From a bacterium (GTDB lineage Bacteria; Acidobacteriota; Thermoanaerobaculia; Multivoradales; JAHEKO01), in NCBI GenBank assembly GCA_024224155.1, contig JAAENP010000319.1, forward strand, positions 1 through 39,464: a stretch of DNA of 39,464 nucleotides. Reading direction: 5' to 3'. This document shows, piece after piece, positions 18,111 to 26,693 of this stretch. Numbering within the stretch: position 1 is the first letter of the stretch; each line of letters opens with the position of its first letter. Below the pieces are notes generated by a model that searched no databases, had not been told where the DNA came from, and was given only the letters and a program-made list of their open reading frames with translations. A program made the position numbers and the translations under genes.

Positions 18111-18319
18111 CGGAAGCCACGCACGGCCCGAGCCAGACCGAAGCGGAGACCGCAGCCAAGAGTCGCGCTAGGCTTGGCCGCAAGGCGCGCCAGCTCCGTT
18201 CTCCGAAACTGGCAGGCTCTGAGTGCCACCCACGAGGAGGCGCTTCCGGAATCGGCCAAGGTGGTGTTCGCCGGCAACCGGGAGTGCTAGCGTCCAACAA
18301 GGGCCCAAAGGAGCTGACC

Positions 18320-19846
18320 ATGGATCACGCCAACCCCGAGACCTACCGTTTCGACGAATATCTGGCAGCGCTGGGTGGAAACTGGCTCGAAGAGGATCCC
18401 CTCCTTCCGCGCTGGCTCGAGCGCTCGCGCCCGGCCGACGAAGAGCTGGCGCTGGTCCACAAGTTCGGCCAGGCGGCCGCTACCCGCCACCGCGAAGTCG
18501 CCGATCTCGTAGAGCAGACCGAGAACCTGCCCTATCTCGAAGCCCAGGACGCTTACAACCGACGTGCGACCGAGGTCGTGGTCCCACACGAGACCCGGGC
18601 GACCCTCGCCGAGATCCACGGCTCAGGCATCTGGAAGCAGTCCACCGACGAGCGCATCCGCTACGCGATCGTCTATCTCCTGAATCAAAACAGCGAGTTC
18701 GGCGTGACCTGTAGCACCGCTTGCACCGACGGCATGGCGCGGATTCTGCGCAGGCTCGGGGACGACCCGCGCAGCCGCACCGTGGTCGAGAAGCTCGAGA
18801 CCGCGACCTCGAAGGACTGGATCCACGGCGCCCAGTTCGTAACCGAGATCCAGGGCGGAAGCGACGCCGCCACCAATGCCCTTCGGGCGGTCCCCGCGGA
18901 TGACGGGCTCTACGCGCTCCATGGCCGCAAGTGGTTCTGCTCCAACCCGACCGCCGATTACTGGCTGGTCACTGCGCGCCTCGACGGGTCGCCTGCGGAT
19001 CATCGGGGCGTGAGTCTGTTCTGCGTTCCGCGCCAGCGCGACGGCGCACCCGACGGCTTCACTTTTCAGCGCCTAAAGGACAAGCTCGGCACGCGGGCCT
19101 TGCCCACCGCCGAGATCGATTTCGAGGGCGCGCTGGGCTGGCCGGTGGGGCCACTCGACGCGGGTCTCAAGAACATGGTCGCAGTCGTTCTCACTACCAG
19201 CCGTGTCCACTGCGTGGTCGCGGCCGCGGCGGCCGTCCGCAGGGCCGAGCGCGAAGCCCACGCCTACGCCGCGTTCCGGCGAGCCTTCGGCAAGCGGCTC
19301 GAGGAGCACACGCTCCTCGCCGCGGCCCTGCGTCGCCTACGCGAGGCTGCCGATCGTTCCTCAGCCGGAGCCTTCGCCACCGTCGACGCCTGGGTCGAAG
19401 CGATGACACCGGACGCGGACAAGGATCTCAAGCTCCGCGCGCGTGTGCTGGTAAGCCTGGCCAAGTCCGTCAGCACACGGACCTCAAATGCATACATCTA
19501 CGAAGCCATGATGACTCTCGGCGGCAACGGCATCGAAGAGCGCTTCTGCGCCCTACCGCGTCTGTGGCGCGACGCCGCCATCCTCGAGTCGTGGGAGGGC
19601 CCCTATACGTTGCTCCTGATGCAAGCGTTGGAGGACATGGTCCGCTTCGGCGTTGCCGGTCGCGAACGGGAGTTCCTCTCTCTGGGTTTGGGCGAAGCGA
19701 CCGAGGGACATGTCACCGAGCTCGCCCACATCCTCGCTGCGCCGCAAGAGGAAGAGAGCATCCTGCGATGGGCGGCGCTCGCACCGCGGGTCTACCGTCG
19801 ATTCGAAGAGCAGGCACTTACGGAGCTCGTCCCGGACCAGTCCTGA
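18320..19846 (+). CDS. Acyl-CoA dehydrogenase family protein, AidB-like
   Basis: The ATG at 18320 follows AAAGGAG at ideal spacing. The 508-residue flavoprotein carries family landmarks: CSTACTDGMARILRRLGD, QFVTEIQGGSDAATNALRA (substrate/FAD region), KWFCSNPTADYWLVTARL, the DKLGTRALPTAEIDFEGA stretch, and near the end TLGGNGIEERFCALPRLWRD followed by ILESWEGPYTLLLMQAL. The last two are typical of the AidB branch, which is longer than ordinary acyl-CoA dehydrogenases. Substrate is unknown; some relatives act on odd acyl-CoAs and E. coli AidB is linked to alkylation stress. It is monocistronic and followed by gene remnants. Confidence 0.9.
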   Translation: MDHANPETYRFDEYLAALGGNWLEEDPLLPRWLERSRPADEELALVHKFGQAAATRHREVADLVEQTENLPYLEAQDAYNRRATEVVVPHETRATLAEIHGSGIWKQSTDERIRYAIVYLLNQNSEFGVTCSTACTDGMARILRRLGDDPRSRTVVEKLETATSKDWIHGAQFVTEIQGGSDAATNALRAVPADDGLYALHGRKWFCSNPTADYWLVTARLDGSPADHRGVSLFCVPRQRDGAPDGFTFQRLKDKLGTRALPTAEIDFEGALGWPVGPLDAGLKNMVAVVLTTSRVHCVVAAAAAVRRAEREAHAYAAFRRAFGKRLEEHTLLAAALRRLREAADRSSAGAFATVDAWVEAMTPDADKDLKLRARVLVSLAKSVSTRTSNAYIYEAMMTLGGNGIEERFCALPRLWRDAAILESWEGPYTLLLMQALEDMVRFGVAGREREFLSLGLGEATEGHVTELAHILAAPQEEESILRWAALAPRVYRRFEEQALTELVPDQS

Positions 19847-19860
19847 CTCCGAAGGCCGGA

Positions 19861-20118
19861 TCACAGATTCCAGGCCGCCCGCACGGTCAGAACGTCATCC
19901 TGCGCAACCACCGCAAGATCGCCCAACGGATCGACGCTAATGAAAAACCGGCCCTCGACCTCGAGGCTGACGCGGTCGGTCAGCCGCCGCTCCGCCTCGA
20001 GGAAGATCGCCGTCGAACGATCGTCGTGATCGATCAACGCACCGACAAGCACCGAGGTGTCCTGAATGTCGTTCAGAGCCAGCCGCGCACCGAGGAAGGT
20101 GTCCTCGTCGTAAACAGA
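19861..20118 (-). pseudogene. C-terminal remnant of an outer-membrane beta-barrel protein
   Basis: The last ~85 codons of a minus-strand frame read as alternating polar/hydrophobic beta strands (GARLALNDIQDTSVLVGALI, FLEAERRLTDRVSLEVEGRF) and end in WNL then stop, like the C-terminal strands of an outer-membrane barrel. Upstream, toward 20200, the translation loses this character and no signal peptide or start is found. The 5' part of the gene is missing. Family assignment rests on strand pattern and a recalled resemblance to hypothetical outer-membrane proteins. Confidence 0.5.
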
Positions 20119-20199
20119 CGGGGACACAATACGCAGTTCGCTCGTAACCCCAGACGCTTCGCTGACCTGAAGAGTGGGTGCATTACGTATTGTGCGTAC

Positions 20200-20466
20200 G
20201 GCTTCCGCGGTACCTACATCCTGCTCGGCGGCTTGAACGCGTGGAAAGACGACATCCTCTTTCCGGTGGCTCCGGCAGACGCAACGTCCGGCCAGCTCTC
20301 CGAGTTCCGCCGCACGAGTGCTGTCAGTGCCTACTTCGGCGGGTCGCCGCAAGCTCCAACGGGCAGTGAAACAGACCTCGTTCCTGTCCAAATGCCGAAG
20401 GTCGCCATGCCCGCCGCTCCACCGATTCCGACCCAGCGCAGCCGCAAAGCCAAGGAGGGCTGCTAA
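20200..20466 (+). pseudogene. C-terminal remnant of a rhodanese-domain protein
   Basis: The frame from 20200 reads GFRGTYILLGGLNAWKDDIL, the final helix-turn of a rhodanese domain (the usual ...GGLEAW), then a linker containing SAYFGGSP and a Pro/Lys-rich tail ending KKEGC-like (RSRKAKEGC) and a stop. The active-site cysteine loop and everything N-terminal are absent: the frame upstream is an unrelated shadow of the acyl-CoA dehydrogenase gene. It is therefore a 3' fragment. Confidence 0.6.
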
Positions 20467-20517
20467 CACGAATCGATATCCTCGCGGCCGAATCAACGTA
20501 CAAGCCGCCGAGAGGAG

Positions 20518-20814
20518 ATCATCGATGACGCAACGCCCGAGCTTGGACAGGCTTCCGGAATCCTCTACTACTACCGAGAGAGCACCGACACGATAGAGCA
20601 GGTCTCGGTCGGAGCCGACGGCGACATCCGCATGTCGCCTCCCACACAACGACCCGACGGCTCGACGATCCAGCTTCGCTTCACCCACTACAACGTCGAG
20701 CCCGACCGTTTCGAGTCGAAGATGGAGATCACCCGGGACGGCGGCGAGACCTGGGTGCCGGGCAATCATCAGGTGCTGACACGGCAGATGACCGTGCGTT
20801 CGAACACGGACTAG
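20518..20814 (+). pseudogene. Remnant of a small DUF1579-like protein
   Basis: The open stretch encodes DDATPELGQASGILYYYRES ... DGDIRMSPPTQRPDGSTIQL ... ITRDGGETWVPGNHQVLTRQ and a stop. The DGGETW motif and the shape of the segment resemble the C-terminal half of DUF1579-type proteins. No upstream start with a ribosome binding site keeps the frame; it closes at a stop near 20464. A short intact gene beginning at the ATG at 20632 (60 residues) cannot be excluded but would lack an N-terminal domain. Confidence 0.45.
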
Positions 20815-20864
20815 CGGCGTCACTCGGCAGCCCGGACAGCGCCGAGGGCGTGTAACCTCGGCCG

Positions 20865-22217
20865 GTGATTTCGCCGGCCGAGTCCACCTACCCGCGCCGC
20901 ACCGAGGCCACCAGGCTACTACGCCTGGCCGGACCGCTCATTGTCGGGCAGCTCGCGGGGGTGCTCATGACTTTCGTCGACACGGTCATGGCGGGCCGGC
21001 TGTCGGCCGAAGCGTTGGCCTCGGTTGCGGCCGGCGCCGCGGTCTGGCACACGATCATGCTGGCCGGCATGGGGGTCCTCCTGGCAGTTTCACCCTCCGT
21101 CGCCCATCTGGAGGGCGCCGGCGAGCATCAAGAGATCGGTCCGCTGGTGCGCCAAGCGCTCTGGATCGCCGCCGGCCTCACAGTCCTTACCGTGGGCGTC
21201 GGCCTCGGCGCCGGGCCACTCCTTCGAGTCCTCGAAGTCGATCCGTCGTTGCACCCCACCATCCTCGGATATCTTCGGGCCCTCCTCTGGGGAGCACCCG
21301 CCATGTACGCCTTCCTCGCGCTCAGATTCCTGTGCGAGGGCATGGAGATCAGCCGCCCAGTCATGTACTTCGGCTTCATTGGCCTCGGGGTCAACGTGGT
21401 CGCCAACTACGGCCTCATCTACGGCCGCTGGGGACTCCCCGCCCTCGGTGCCGTGGGCTGCGGCTACGCAACCTCCGCGGTGTGGTGCACCGAATTCATC
21501 GGGCTCGTCGTCTATATCCGTCGGCACCCCAAGCTCGGCTCTCTCGGCATCTTCGACCACTTCGAATGGCCGCGAGCCGACTGGATCCGCGAGCTTCTCC
21601 GTCTGGGCGCTCCGATCGGCTTCAGCTTCTTCGTTGAAGTCAGCATGTTCGCGGGGGTGGCGCTTCTCATGGGATCGATCAGCGCTGTCGCCGTCGCCGG
21701 TCACCAGATCGCCATCAACGTCGCGTCGACCACCTTCATGGTGGCACTTGGCATCTCGCTGGCGACAACCGTGAGGGTCGGAAACGCCCTAGGCCGAGGA
21801 GATCTCGAAGGCGCGCGCCGGTCGGGGTGGCTAGGAATCCAGGTTGCTCTCGCTGTCCAAGTACTCTCGGCCGTCGTGCTCGTGACCTTTCCGCGAGCGA
21901 TCGCGACGATCTACAGCGTAGACGAGGGGGTCATCGGAATCGCGGCTCAACTTCTCGTGCTGGCCGCGGTCTTCCAGCTCTCGGATGGCCTGCAAGTCTC
22001 CGCCGCGGGCGCCCTCCGCGGCCTCAAAGACACTCGCGGCCCAATGATCGTTACCGTAGTCGCCTACTGGCTGATCGGACTGCCCTTCGGCTATTGGCTC
22101 TGCTTTCACCGCGACCTCGGTCCGCGAGGATTGTGGATCGGCATCATCGGTGGGCTGACCGTAGCGGGGGTTCTGCTGGCTGCGCGCTTCCGGCAGCTGA
22201 GTCGGTCGGCGTTCTAG
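20865..22217 (+). CDS. MATE-family multidrug/sodium or proton antiporter
   Basis: The 450-residue protein is almost entirely hydrophobic with about 12 membrane segments. It has the MATE repeats: LAGPLIVGQLAGVLMTFVDT VMAGRLSAEALAS near the N-terminus and the matching GAPIGFSFFVEVSMFAGVAL with AVAGHQIAINVASTTFMVAL in the second half. These transporters export cationic drugs or metabolites using Na+ or H+ gradients. The GTG at 20865 is the start; it has no Shine-Dalgarno sequence but a TAACCT box 6 nt upstream. The 3' end faces the ornithine-cyclodeaminase-family gene across a 29-bp gap filled by a hairpin. Confidence 0.93.
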   Translation: MISPAESTYPRRTEATRLLRLAGPLIVGQLAGVLMTFVDTVMAGRLSAEALASVAAGAAVWHTIMLAGMGVLLAVSPSVAHLEGAGEHQEIGPLVRQALWIAAGLTVLTVGVGLGAGPLLRVLEVDPSLHPTILGYLRALLWGAPAMYAFLALRFLCEGMEISRPVMYFGFIGLGVNVVANYGLIYGRWGLPALGAVGCGYATSAVWCTEFIGLVVYIRRHPKLGSLGIFDHFEWPRADWIRELLRLGAPIGFSFFVEVSMFAGVALLMGSISAVAVAGHQIAINVASTTFMVALGISLATTVRVGNALGRGDLEGARRSGWLGIQVALAVQVLSAVVLVTFPRAIATIYSVDEGVIGIAAQLLVLAAVFQLSDGLQVSAAGALRGLKDTRGPMIVTVVAYWLIGLPFGYWLCFHRDLGPRGLWIGIIGGLTVAGVLLAARFRQLSRSAF

Positions 22218-22224
22218 GGAGGTT

Positions 22225-22246
22225 CGGTCGACACGAAGGTCGACCG
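22225..22246. repeat. Short copy of a palindromic repeat; likely bidirectional terminator hairpin
   Basis: CGGTCGAC (22225-22232) pairs perfectly with GTCGACCG (22239-22246) over the loop ACGAAG. It sits between two convergent stop codons and touches the TAG of the minus-strand gene at 22247. Its first 10 nt are identical to, and its last 12 nt match 11 of 12 of, the ends of the 46-nt repeat at 34241-34286, as if the middle 24 nt were deleted. No T-run follows on either strand. Confidence 0.55.
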
Positions 22247-23209
22247 CTAGCCGAGGAAATCCACGCCCCCCCCCAGTCCCTTCGCCTTCGCCTGCTCGTA
22301 GACGATTCGCGCCACGGCGACGTCTTGAATCGCGAGACCGGTCGAATCGAAGACCGTGAGTTCGTCGCTCGCCTCCCTTCCCGGCTTCATCCCCGCCGCG
22401 ACCTCGCCGAGGCTGGCGTAAAGATCTTCGACCTCGAGCTCGCCGCGGCTCAGGGCCACGTTGATCTCGCCACCGCCTTCCGCCTGGTGAAGGTCGTCGA
22501 TCACTACCTTGGCATCTTTGAGGATCGCGATATCCAACTCCTGCTTGCCCGGCCCGTCGGCTCCCAGAGCGTTGATGTGCGTTCCAGGCAGGATCCAGGC
22601 TCGGTCGACGACCGGCTTACGCGACGGCGTCGAAGTGCATACGACGTCGCTGCCGGAGGCCTCCCGCGCGCTGGCAGCTCTCCCGCCGACCTCCGTGGCG
22701 AACGCCTCCGCGACATCGCTCTCGCGGTCATGAGCAACCACCTCGAGATCCTCGCCAAGGGCCACGCGCAATGCGGCGAGTGCCGTGTGCGCCTGAACCC
22801 CGCATCCAATGAAGCCAACACTCTTGGAGTCATTCCGCGCCAGGTACCTCGACGCCACGCCGGCGGCGGCACCCGTTCGGGCCGCGGTCAGGTAGGTGGC
22901 ATCCATCACCGCCAGCGGTATCGCCGTTGCCGGGTCGCTCAGGATGTAGATCCCCTGCACCGTCGGCAGACCGTAGCGATGCGGGTTCTCGGGATGGGAG
23001 TTCACCCATTTCACCCCCGCCGAGCCGCTCGCATAGGATGGCATGGCCCGGAAGTCGCCGTCGTACTTCGAAAGGTCGAGATACACCTTCGCGGGCATCT
23101 GGGTCTCCCCGCGACCGAAGGCGACAAAGGCCTCCTCGACCGCCGACACCGCGCGTTCCATGGTCAAGACCGATCGAACCTCGGACTGGGTGAGAATCAG
23201 GGTTTCCAT
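22247..23209 (-). CDS. Ornithine cyclodeaminase / mu-crystallin family NAD(P)-dependent enzyme
   Basis: The 320-residue protein has the family layout: an N-terminal dimerisation/substrate part with the lysine segment GVKWVNSHPENP and the TAARTGAAAGVASRYLARND helix, a Rossmann fold beginning VGFIGCGVQAHTAL (about residues 130-143), the DVVCTSTPSRKPVV segment, and the closing DSTGLAIQDVAVARIVYEQA. Relatives include ornithine cyclodeaminase, alanine dehydrogenase, ketimine reductase and mu-crystallin; the exact substrate cannot be read from sequence. No canonical Shine-Dalgarno sequence precedes the ATG at 23209. It follows the hydrolase gene on the same strand by 79 bp. Confidence 0.92.
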   Translation of the reverse strand: METLILTQSEVRSVLTMERAVSAVEEAFVAFGRGETQMPAKVYLDLSKYDGDFRAMPSYASGSAGVKWVNSHPENPHRYGLPTVQGIYILSDPATAIPLAVMDATYLTAARTGAAAGVASRYLARNDSKSVGFIGCGVQAHTALAALRVALGEDLEVVAHDRESDVAEAFATEVGGRAASAREASGSDVVCTSTPSRKPVVDRAWILPGTHINALGADGPGKQELDIAILKDAKVVIDDLHQAEGGGEINVALSRGELEVEDLYASLGEVAAGMKPGREASDELTVFDSTGLAIQDVAVARIVYEQAKAKGLGGGVDFLG

Positions 23210-23288
23210 CGTCAGAGCAGTCTAGCGGAACGAGATCTCTCGGCTGCGACCAACTCTCTCGCAAAAAACCGCACGTGAAGCCCAACGG

Positions 23289-24233
23289 TCACTCGGCTGT
23301 CGCCACCGCTTCGACCTCCCTCAAAAACTCCACGATCGCACCAAGAACAGCTTCCTGCTGCTCGATGAACGGGAAGTGGCCGGCATCCTCGATCAGCACG
23401 AACTCAGAGGCCGGCAGGGCCTTGTGGATCGCGGCGCCGCCGAGGACGGCACCCGGTTCGGCGTCGCCGAAGAGAACCAGCGCCGGGACCATCAAGCTTT
23501 TCAGCTCCTCGTGCAGATCGAAGCTTTCGAGGTCCGCACCGAGCTTGTCGAACAGCTGGCTGCGGGCCATGTAGTCCTCGGGCACGTAGAGCTCGAGCCT
23601 GGCGAGCTTCGCCGGATCGTGGAACTGGGTCTTGAACGAGAGCTTGAGCAGCTTCTCGATCGCCTCCGGTCGCCGCTCGGCAAACGCCTCGGTCACCAGA
23701 ATCGCCTGGCGCTCGGCCCTGAGCTCGTCGGTCATCATCTCCCCCAGAATTCCTTGTTCCTGGCGCCAGAGGGCCGCGCTCGCGGCCATGGTGTCCAGGA
23801 GGACCAGGGAGCTGAGATTCGACTCGTAGCGCACGGCGTAGTGCATCGCGAGCAGGCCACCCCAGGAGTGCCCCATGAGGTGGATGCGCTTCAACCCCAG
23901 GGCCTTCCGTAGCGCCTCGATGTCCTCGGCGAGGTTGGCCAGCCGCACGCTGCTCTCCTCGACCTCGGGCGCCGATCGGCCCGACAGGCGCTGATCGAAA
24001 AAGACGAGCTCGTAGTGCTCAGCCAGCGGCGCCAGATGCGGCAAGAGATAGCCGTGTTCCAGAACCGGCCCCCCATGGACGACCACTATCGGCTCGCCCG
24101 AGCCCATGCGCTTGACCCACAGCTCGGTCCCGTTAACGGCTTCGAGTCCTTCAACCGGCACGGACTCGCGGTGAGACGCGGCTCCGTTCACCAGAGCCAC
24201 CAACACAAGTCCCACTGTCGTCCGTCGGCACAC
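23289..24233 (-). CDS. Secreted alpha/beta hydrolase, proline iminopeptidase-like
   Basis: The start is placed at the GTG at 24233 because TTGCCA-N15-TATTCT lies just upstream (TATTCT 6 nt before it) and the resulting 314-residue product begins with a compact signal peptide (MCRRTTVGLVLVALVNGAAS). An upstream in-frame TTG at 24266 is the alternative. Catalytic landmarks are the oxyanion-hole HGGP (about residues 53-56), the nucleophile S123 in GHSWGG, an aspartate in LFGDAEPG, and a histidine in DAGHFPFIEQ. HGGP plus GHSWGG are typical of proline iminopeptidases and related ester hydrolases. It lies downstream of the CheR-type gene but behind a strong terminator, so it is probably transcribed separately. 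Confidence 0.88.
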   Translation of the reverse strand: MCRRTTVGLVLVALVNGAASHRESVPVEGLEAVNGTELWVKRMGSGEPIVVVHGGPVLEHGYLLPHLAPLAEHYELVFFDQRLSGRSAPEVEESSVRLANLAEDIEALRKALGLKRIHLMGHSWGGLLAMHYAVRYESNLSSLVLLDTMAASAALWRQEQGILGEMMTDELRAERQAILVTEAFAERRPEAIEKLLKLSFKTQFHDPAKLARLELYVPEDYMARSQLFDKLGADLESFDLHEELKSLMVPALVLFGDAEPGAVLGGAAIHKALPASEFVLIEDAGHFPFIEQQEAVLGAIVEFLREVEAVATAE

Positions 24234-24239
24234 AGTGCA

Positions 24240-24266
24240 AGAATAACCCACTGCCTGGGTTGGCAA
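24240..24266 (-). promoter_or_regulatory. Candidate promoter (TTGCCA-N15-TATTCT) of the alpha/beta hydrolase gene
   Basis: On the minus strand TTGCCA (24266-24261) and TATTCT (24245-24240) are separated by 15 nt. Six further bases lead to the GTG at 24233, so transcript and translation starts would coincide. Spacing is a little short but both boxes are good. Confidence 0.45.
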
Positions 24267-24338
24267 TACAGCCGTCGAGCTCGGTTCGCCGGTTCTGCGC
24301 GAATGGTGCGGGGGTTCGGTCGAGATGGCTAATCGGCA

Positions 24339-24383
24339 AGAAAAAAGGCCGGCAGGGAACGCCCCTTCTCCGCCCTACCAGGC
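24339..24383 (-). terminator. Intrinsic terminator downstream of the CheR-type gene
   Basis: Read on the minus strand, a stem of about nine pairs (arm CCTGGTAGGG at 24382-24373 with CCCTGCCGG at 24357 and below, two G-U pairs) is followed by CC and TTTTTTCTT. This is the clearest hairpin-plus-T-run of the window. It lies about 80 nt after the CheR-type stop and before the hydrolase promoter. Confidence 0.65.
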
Positions 24384-24464
24384 TCGGCTCTCGAAAGACC
24401 GACCCACGGAAACCAGGGACCCGCTGCCGCGGCTCTGCAGGACAGCGGCGAATAGTAGGCACCC

Positions 24465-25286
24465 TCACACCCGCCGGAAGATCGACCGCCCCACCCTTTC
24501 GAGCCCCTTTCCACCCTCGGGGAGTACCTCGTGCCCGCCGATAAGGAGAAAACCGCCGGGACACAGAACCGACACGATCCGCTCTAACACTCTCCGCTGG
24601 ACGCTCGCGTCAAAGTAGGTCCAGGCCAGGTTACGGCACAAAACGAGATCGAACGGCCCCGGTGGCGCCGCTTCCCGCACGTCCTCGCATCGAAACGTGA
24701 CGCCGCGACGGAGTTCCTCGCGCAGCTCGTACTCGCCGGCCGCGGTCTCCCGGAAAGCCTCGCTTCTCCGCCGCTCAGGCAGCTCTCGCAGGCATCCGGA
24801 CGGGTAGACTGCCCTCCGCGCTCGTACCAGGAGGCGCTCGTCGGAGTCGGTCGCCACGACTTCCAGAGCAGCATCGGCTCGCGAGGGCGCCCCCACAACC
24901 TTCCATAGCAGGCAAAGGCTATATGGCTCCTCACCCGAAGCGCAGCCCGCGCTCCAGGCTCGGATCACCGTCCGGCTCTCGTCACGGGCGGCACCAGTGA
25001 GCACCGGTAACACCTCCCGCCCCAACGCTTCCCACATCGCCCGATCCCGAAAGAAACGCGAGATGGTGACCCGGCAGAACGAATCGAGCTGCAGCCACTC
25101 AGGGCTGGGCGTCTCTTCGGCCGCGAGTCTGCGGCGGTAGCCGTCAAGACTCTCGAGTCCGAGCTCCTCGATCCGTCTCTTGATTCGCCGGCACACCTGC
25201 CGCCGCGGCTTGCGAAAACCCTCCCAGCGCAGTCCCAGCTTGGGCAGCGCCCACTGCAGAAACGCGATGCATTCGGAATCTCGCAC
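24465..25286 (-). CDS. CheR-type protein glutamate methyltransferase domain protein
   Basis: The 273-residue product matches the SAM-dependent CheR family: an N-terminal helical part (about residues 1-70), VTISRFFRDRAMWEAL (usual TxFFR), the SAM site RAWSAGCASGEEPYSL, an acidic turn in VVATDSDERLLVRAR, and DLVLCRNLAWTYFDASVQRR, where classical CheR has CRNVLIYF. CheR enzymes methylate chemoreceptor glutamates, but no chemotaxis gene is nearby, so the target may be another signalling protein. The start is a GTG at 25286 without a Shine-Dalgarno sequence. It is divergent from the FlgO-like gene, 64 bp away. Confidence 0.87.
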   Translation of the reverse strand: MRDSECIAFLQWALPKLGLRWEGFRKPRRQVCRRIKRRIEELGLESLDGYRRRLAAEETPSPEWLQLDSFCRVTISRFFRDRAMWEALGREVLPVLTGAARDESRTVIRAWSAGCASGEEPYSLCLLWKVVGAPSRADAALEVVATDSDERLLVRARRAVYPSGCLRELPERRRSEAFRETAAGEYELREELRRGVTFRCEDVREAAPPGPFDLVLCRNLAWTYFDASVQRRVLERIVSVLCPGGFLLIGGHEVLPEGGKGLERVGRSIFRRV

Positions 25287-25350
25287 AGGACAAGCGTACT
25301 CGCTTCCGAATCGGCTGCGATGTGTCGCCCAGCCCTATAATCAGGAGTCC

Positions 25351-26655
25351 ATGCTCAAAGTAACCAAGCCCCCGCAGGCACCTCGCCGATCCCGCCTCTG
25401 GCTCTTGCTGCTCGCGCTGACCGTCCTGACTGTGCCTGCCTCCGCCTTCGAGCTTCAGCTCGAAGAGATCGCCCGCTCGATTGACACGGTTTTGAATGAC
25501 AGCGGCAAAGTGCGCGTGGCGGTGGTGGATTTCACGGACATCCACGGAAACCCCGAGCCGCTGGGCAGCTTCCTGGCGGAGGAGCTCTCGGTCTCTCTCG
25601 TGTCCTCGACCGCCGGATTCGAGGTGGTCGACCGGATTCATCTGCAGACGATTCTCGATGAGAGCGAGCTCAGCCGCGCGGGCGTCTTCGGGCGAGACAC
25701 GACGAGGAAGCTCCGGGACCTGGCCGGCGTCGAGGCATTGGTGACGGGTCGTCTCACCCCCTCGAGCACCCGAGTCAGAGTGACCGTCAAAGTGCTCGAC
25801 ACCGAGACCGCTAGCCTCCTCGGCGCCGCCTCGGCGAACCTCGAGCGCGATGAGTTCCTCAACGAGCTTCTAGCCGGCTCGGACACCGGAGTCTCGGCGG
25901 CAGCGGCGGCAGCGCCGCTACCGCAGCCTGCCTCGCCCTCCGCCGAGCCCGAGATCCGGACCGACGCACCTGCGGCGACCCCTTCCAGTCCGGCCCCTGC
26001 CGAGCAGGCCCCCGCGCCACCGGCTCCGGTTTCAGCAACGAGTCCGCAGAACAAACTGGATGCGCCGGAATCGTCCTCGCCCGCGTCGGTCGTCGCGGAG
26101 TCCGAAGCCCCGGATGAGCTGTCAAGCCAGCCCCTCCCAGATGCTGCTGCCTCGCCACCTCCGGCTTCGCCTGCTCAGGGACCGATGCCTCCCGCAGTGC
26201 CACCGGCCCAGGTCCCGATCCTCGAGCCGGTAACGATCTCCGTGCAAGCGCTCCGAATTCTCGAGTCGAGCGTCCAGGTGGTGCTGGCGGTCGAGAACAA
26301 CACGGCCTCGGTTCTCGAGTGGGGTGAAAGTGGCGGCAGCCGGCTTACGGACAGCCTCGGAAAACCCCTGATCTGCTCCGACTGTCCCGAGGGTGTCGAC
26401 GCCGACGCCGTTCTGATTCCGGCCCGTGCCAAGGTGGAAGTGAACCTCTTCTTTGCGCACGATCCGAAGGCGGCCGCCCTCGAAGAGCGCGACGCCTTCG
26501 CCTTCTTCTTCAACGCCAAGCGCTCGCAGGCTGAGACCTTCACGGGGCCGTTTAGCCTCTCTCTCGACTATGAGTACCGCGGATCCGGCCGCAAGAAAGC
26601 CAGCCGCTCGAGCGCCTTCTTTCCTGACCTACTGGCCGGACAAGACGGCGACTGA
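25351..26655 (+). CDS. Secreted FlgO/CsgG-like protein with long Pro/Ala/Ser linker
   Basis: The ATG at 25351 follows GGAG and opens a signal peptide (LWLLLLALTVLTVPASA, about residues 16-32). Residues about 48-170 form a FlgO/CsgG-like domain: VRVAVVDFTDIHG, LGSFLAEELSVSLVSS, FEVVDRIHLQTILDESELS and a LAGVEALVTGRLT strand. A roughly 110-residue Pro/Ala/Ser-rich linker (about 185-295) connects to a beta-rich C-terminal domain with a paired-cysteine turn (LICSDCPEG). FlgO-type proteins are associated with the outer membrane or flagellar exterior; the function here is unknown. A methyltransferase gene follows closely on the same strand. Confidence 0.8.
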   Translation: MLKVTKPPQAPRRSRLWLLLLALTVLTVPASAFELQLEEIARSIDTVLNDSGKVRVAVVDFTDIHGNPEPLGSFLAEELSVSLVSSTAGFEVVDRIHLQTILDESELSRAGVFGRDTTRKLRDLAGVEALVTGRLTPSSTRVRVTVKVLDTETASLLGAASANLERDEFLNELLAGSDTGVSAAAAAAPLPQPASPSAEPEIRTDAPAATPSSPAPAEQAPAPPAPVSATSPQNKLDAPESSSPASVVAESEAPDELSSQPLPDAAASPPPASPAQGPMPPAVPPAQVPILEPVTISVQALRILESSVQVVLAVENNTASVLEWGESGGSRLTDSLGKPLICSDCPEGVDADAVLIPARAKVEVNLFFAHDPKAAALEERDAFAFFFNAKRSQAETFTGPFSLSLDYEYRGSGRKKASRSSAFFPDLLAGQDGD

Positions 26656-26693
26656 CTCACGACGTGTCTGCGGCTTACCTCCCGTTCGCAACG

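Noticed and set aside
20632-20814. Independent 60-residue gene
   Set aside because: The conserved-looking sequence continues in frame upstream of this ATG, so the ATG is internal to a decayed longer gene and not a true start.
24385-24464. Riboswitch (cobalamin or c-di-GMP class) in the structured region near the CheR-type gene
   Set aside because: Short look-alike pieces such as AGGGAA exist on the plus strand, but the diagnostic core motifs are missing, and on the minus strand it is a 3' region, not a leader.
25336-25341. TATAAT as a leaderless -10 box for the FlgO-like gene
   Set aside because: It ends 9 nt before the ATG and overlaps the useful space of the GGAG ribosome binding site. 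No -35 box is at proper distance, so it was not listed as a promoter.
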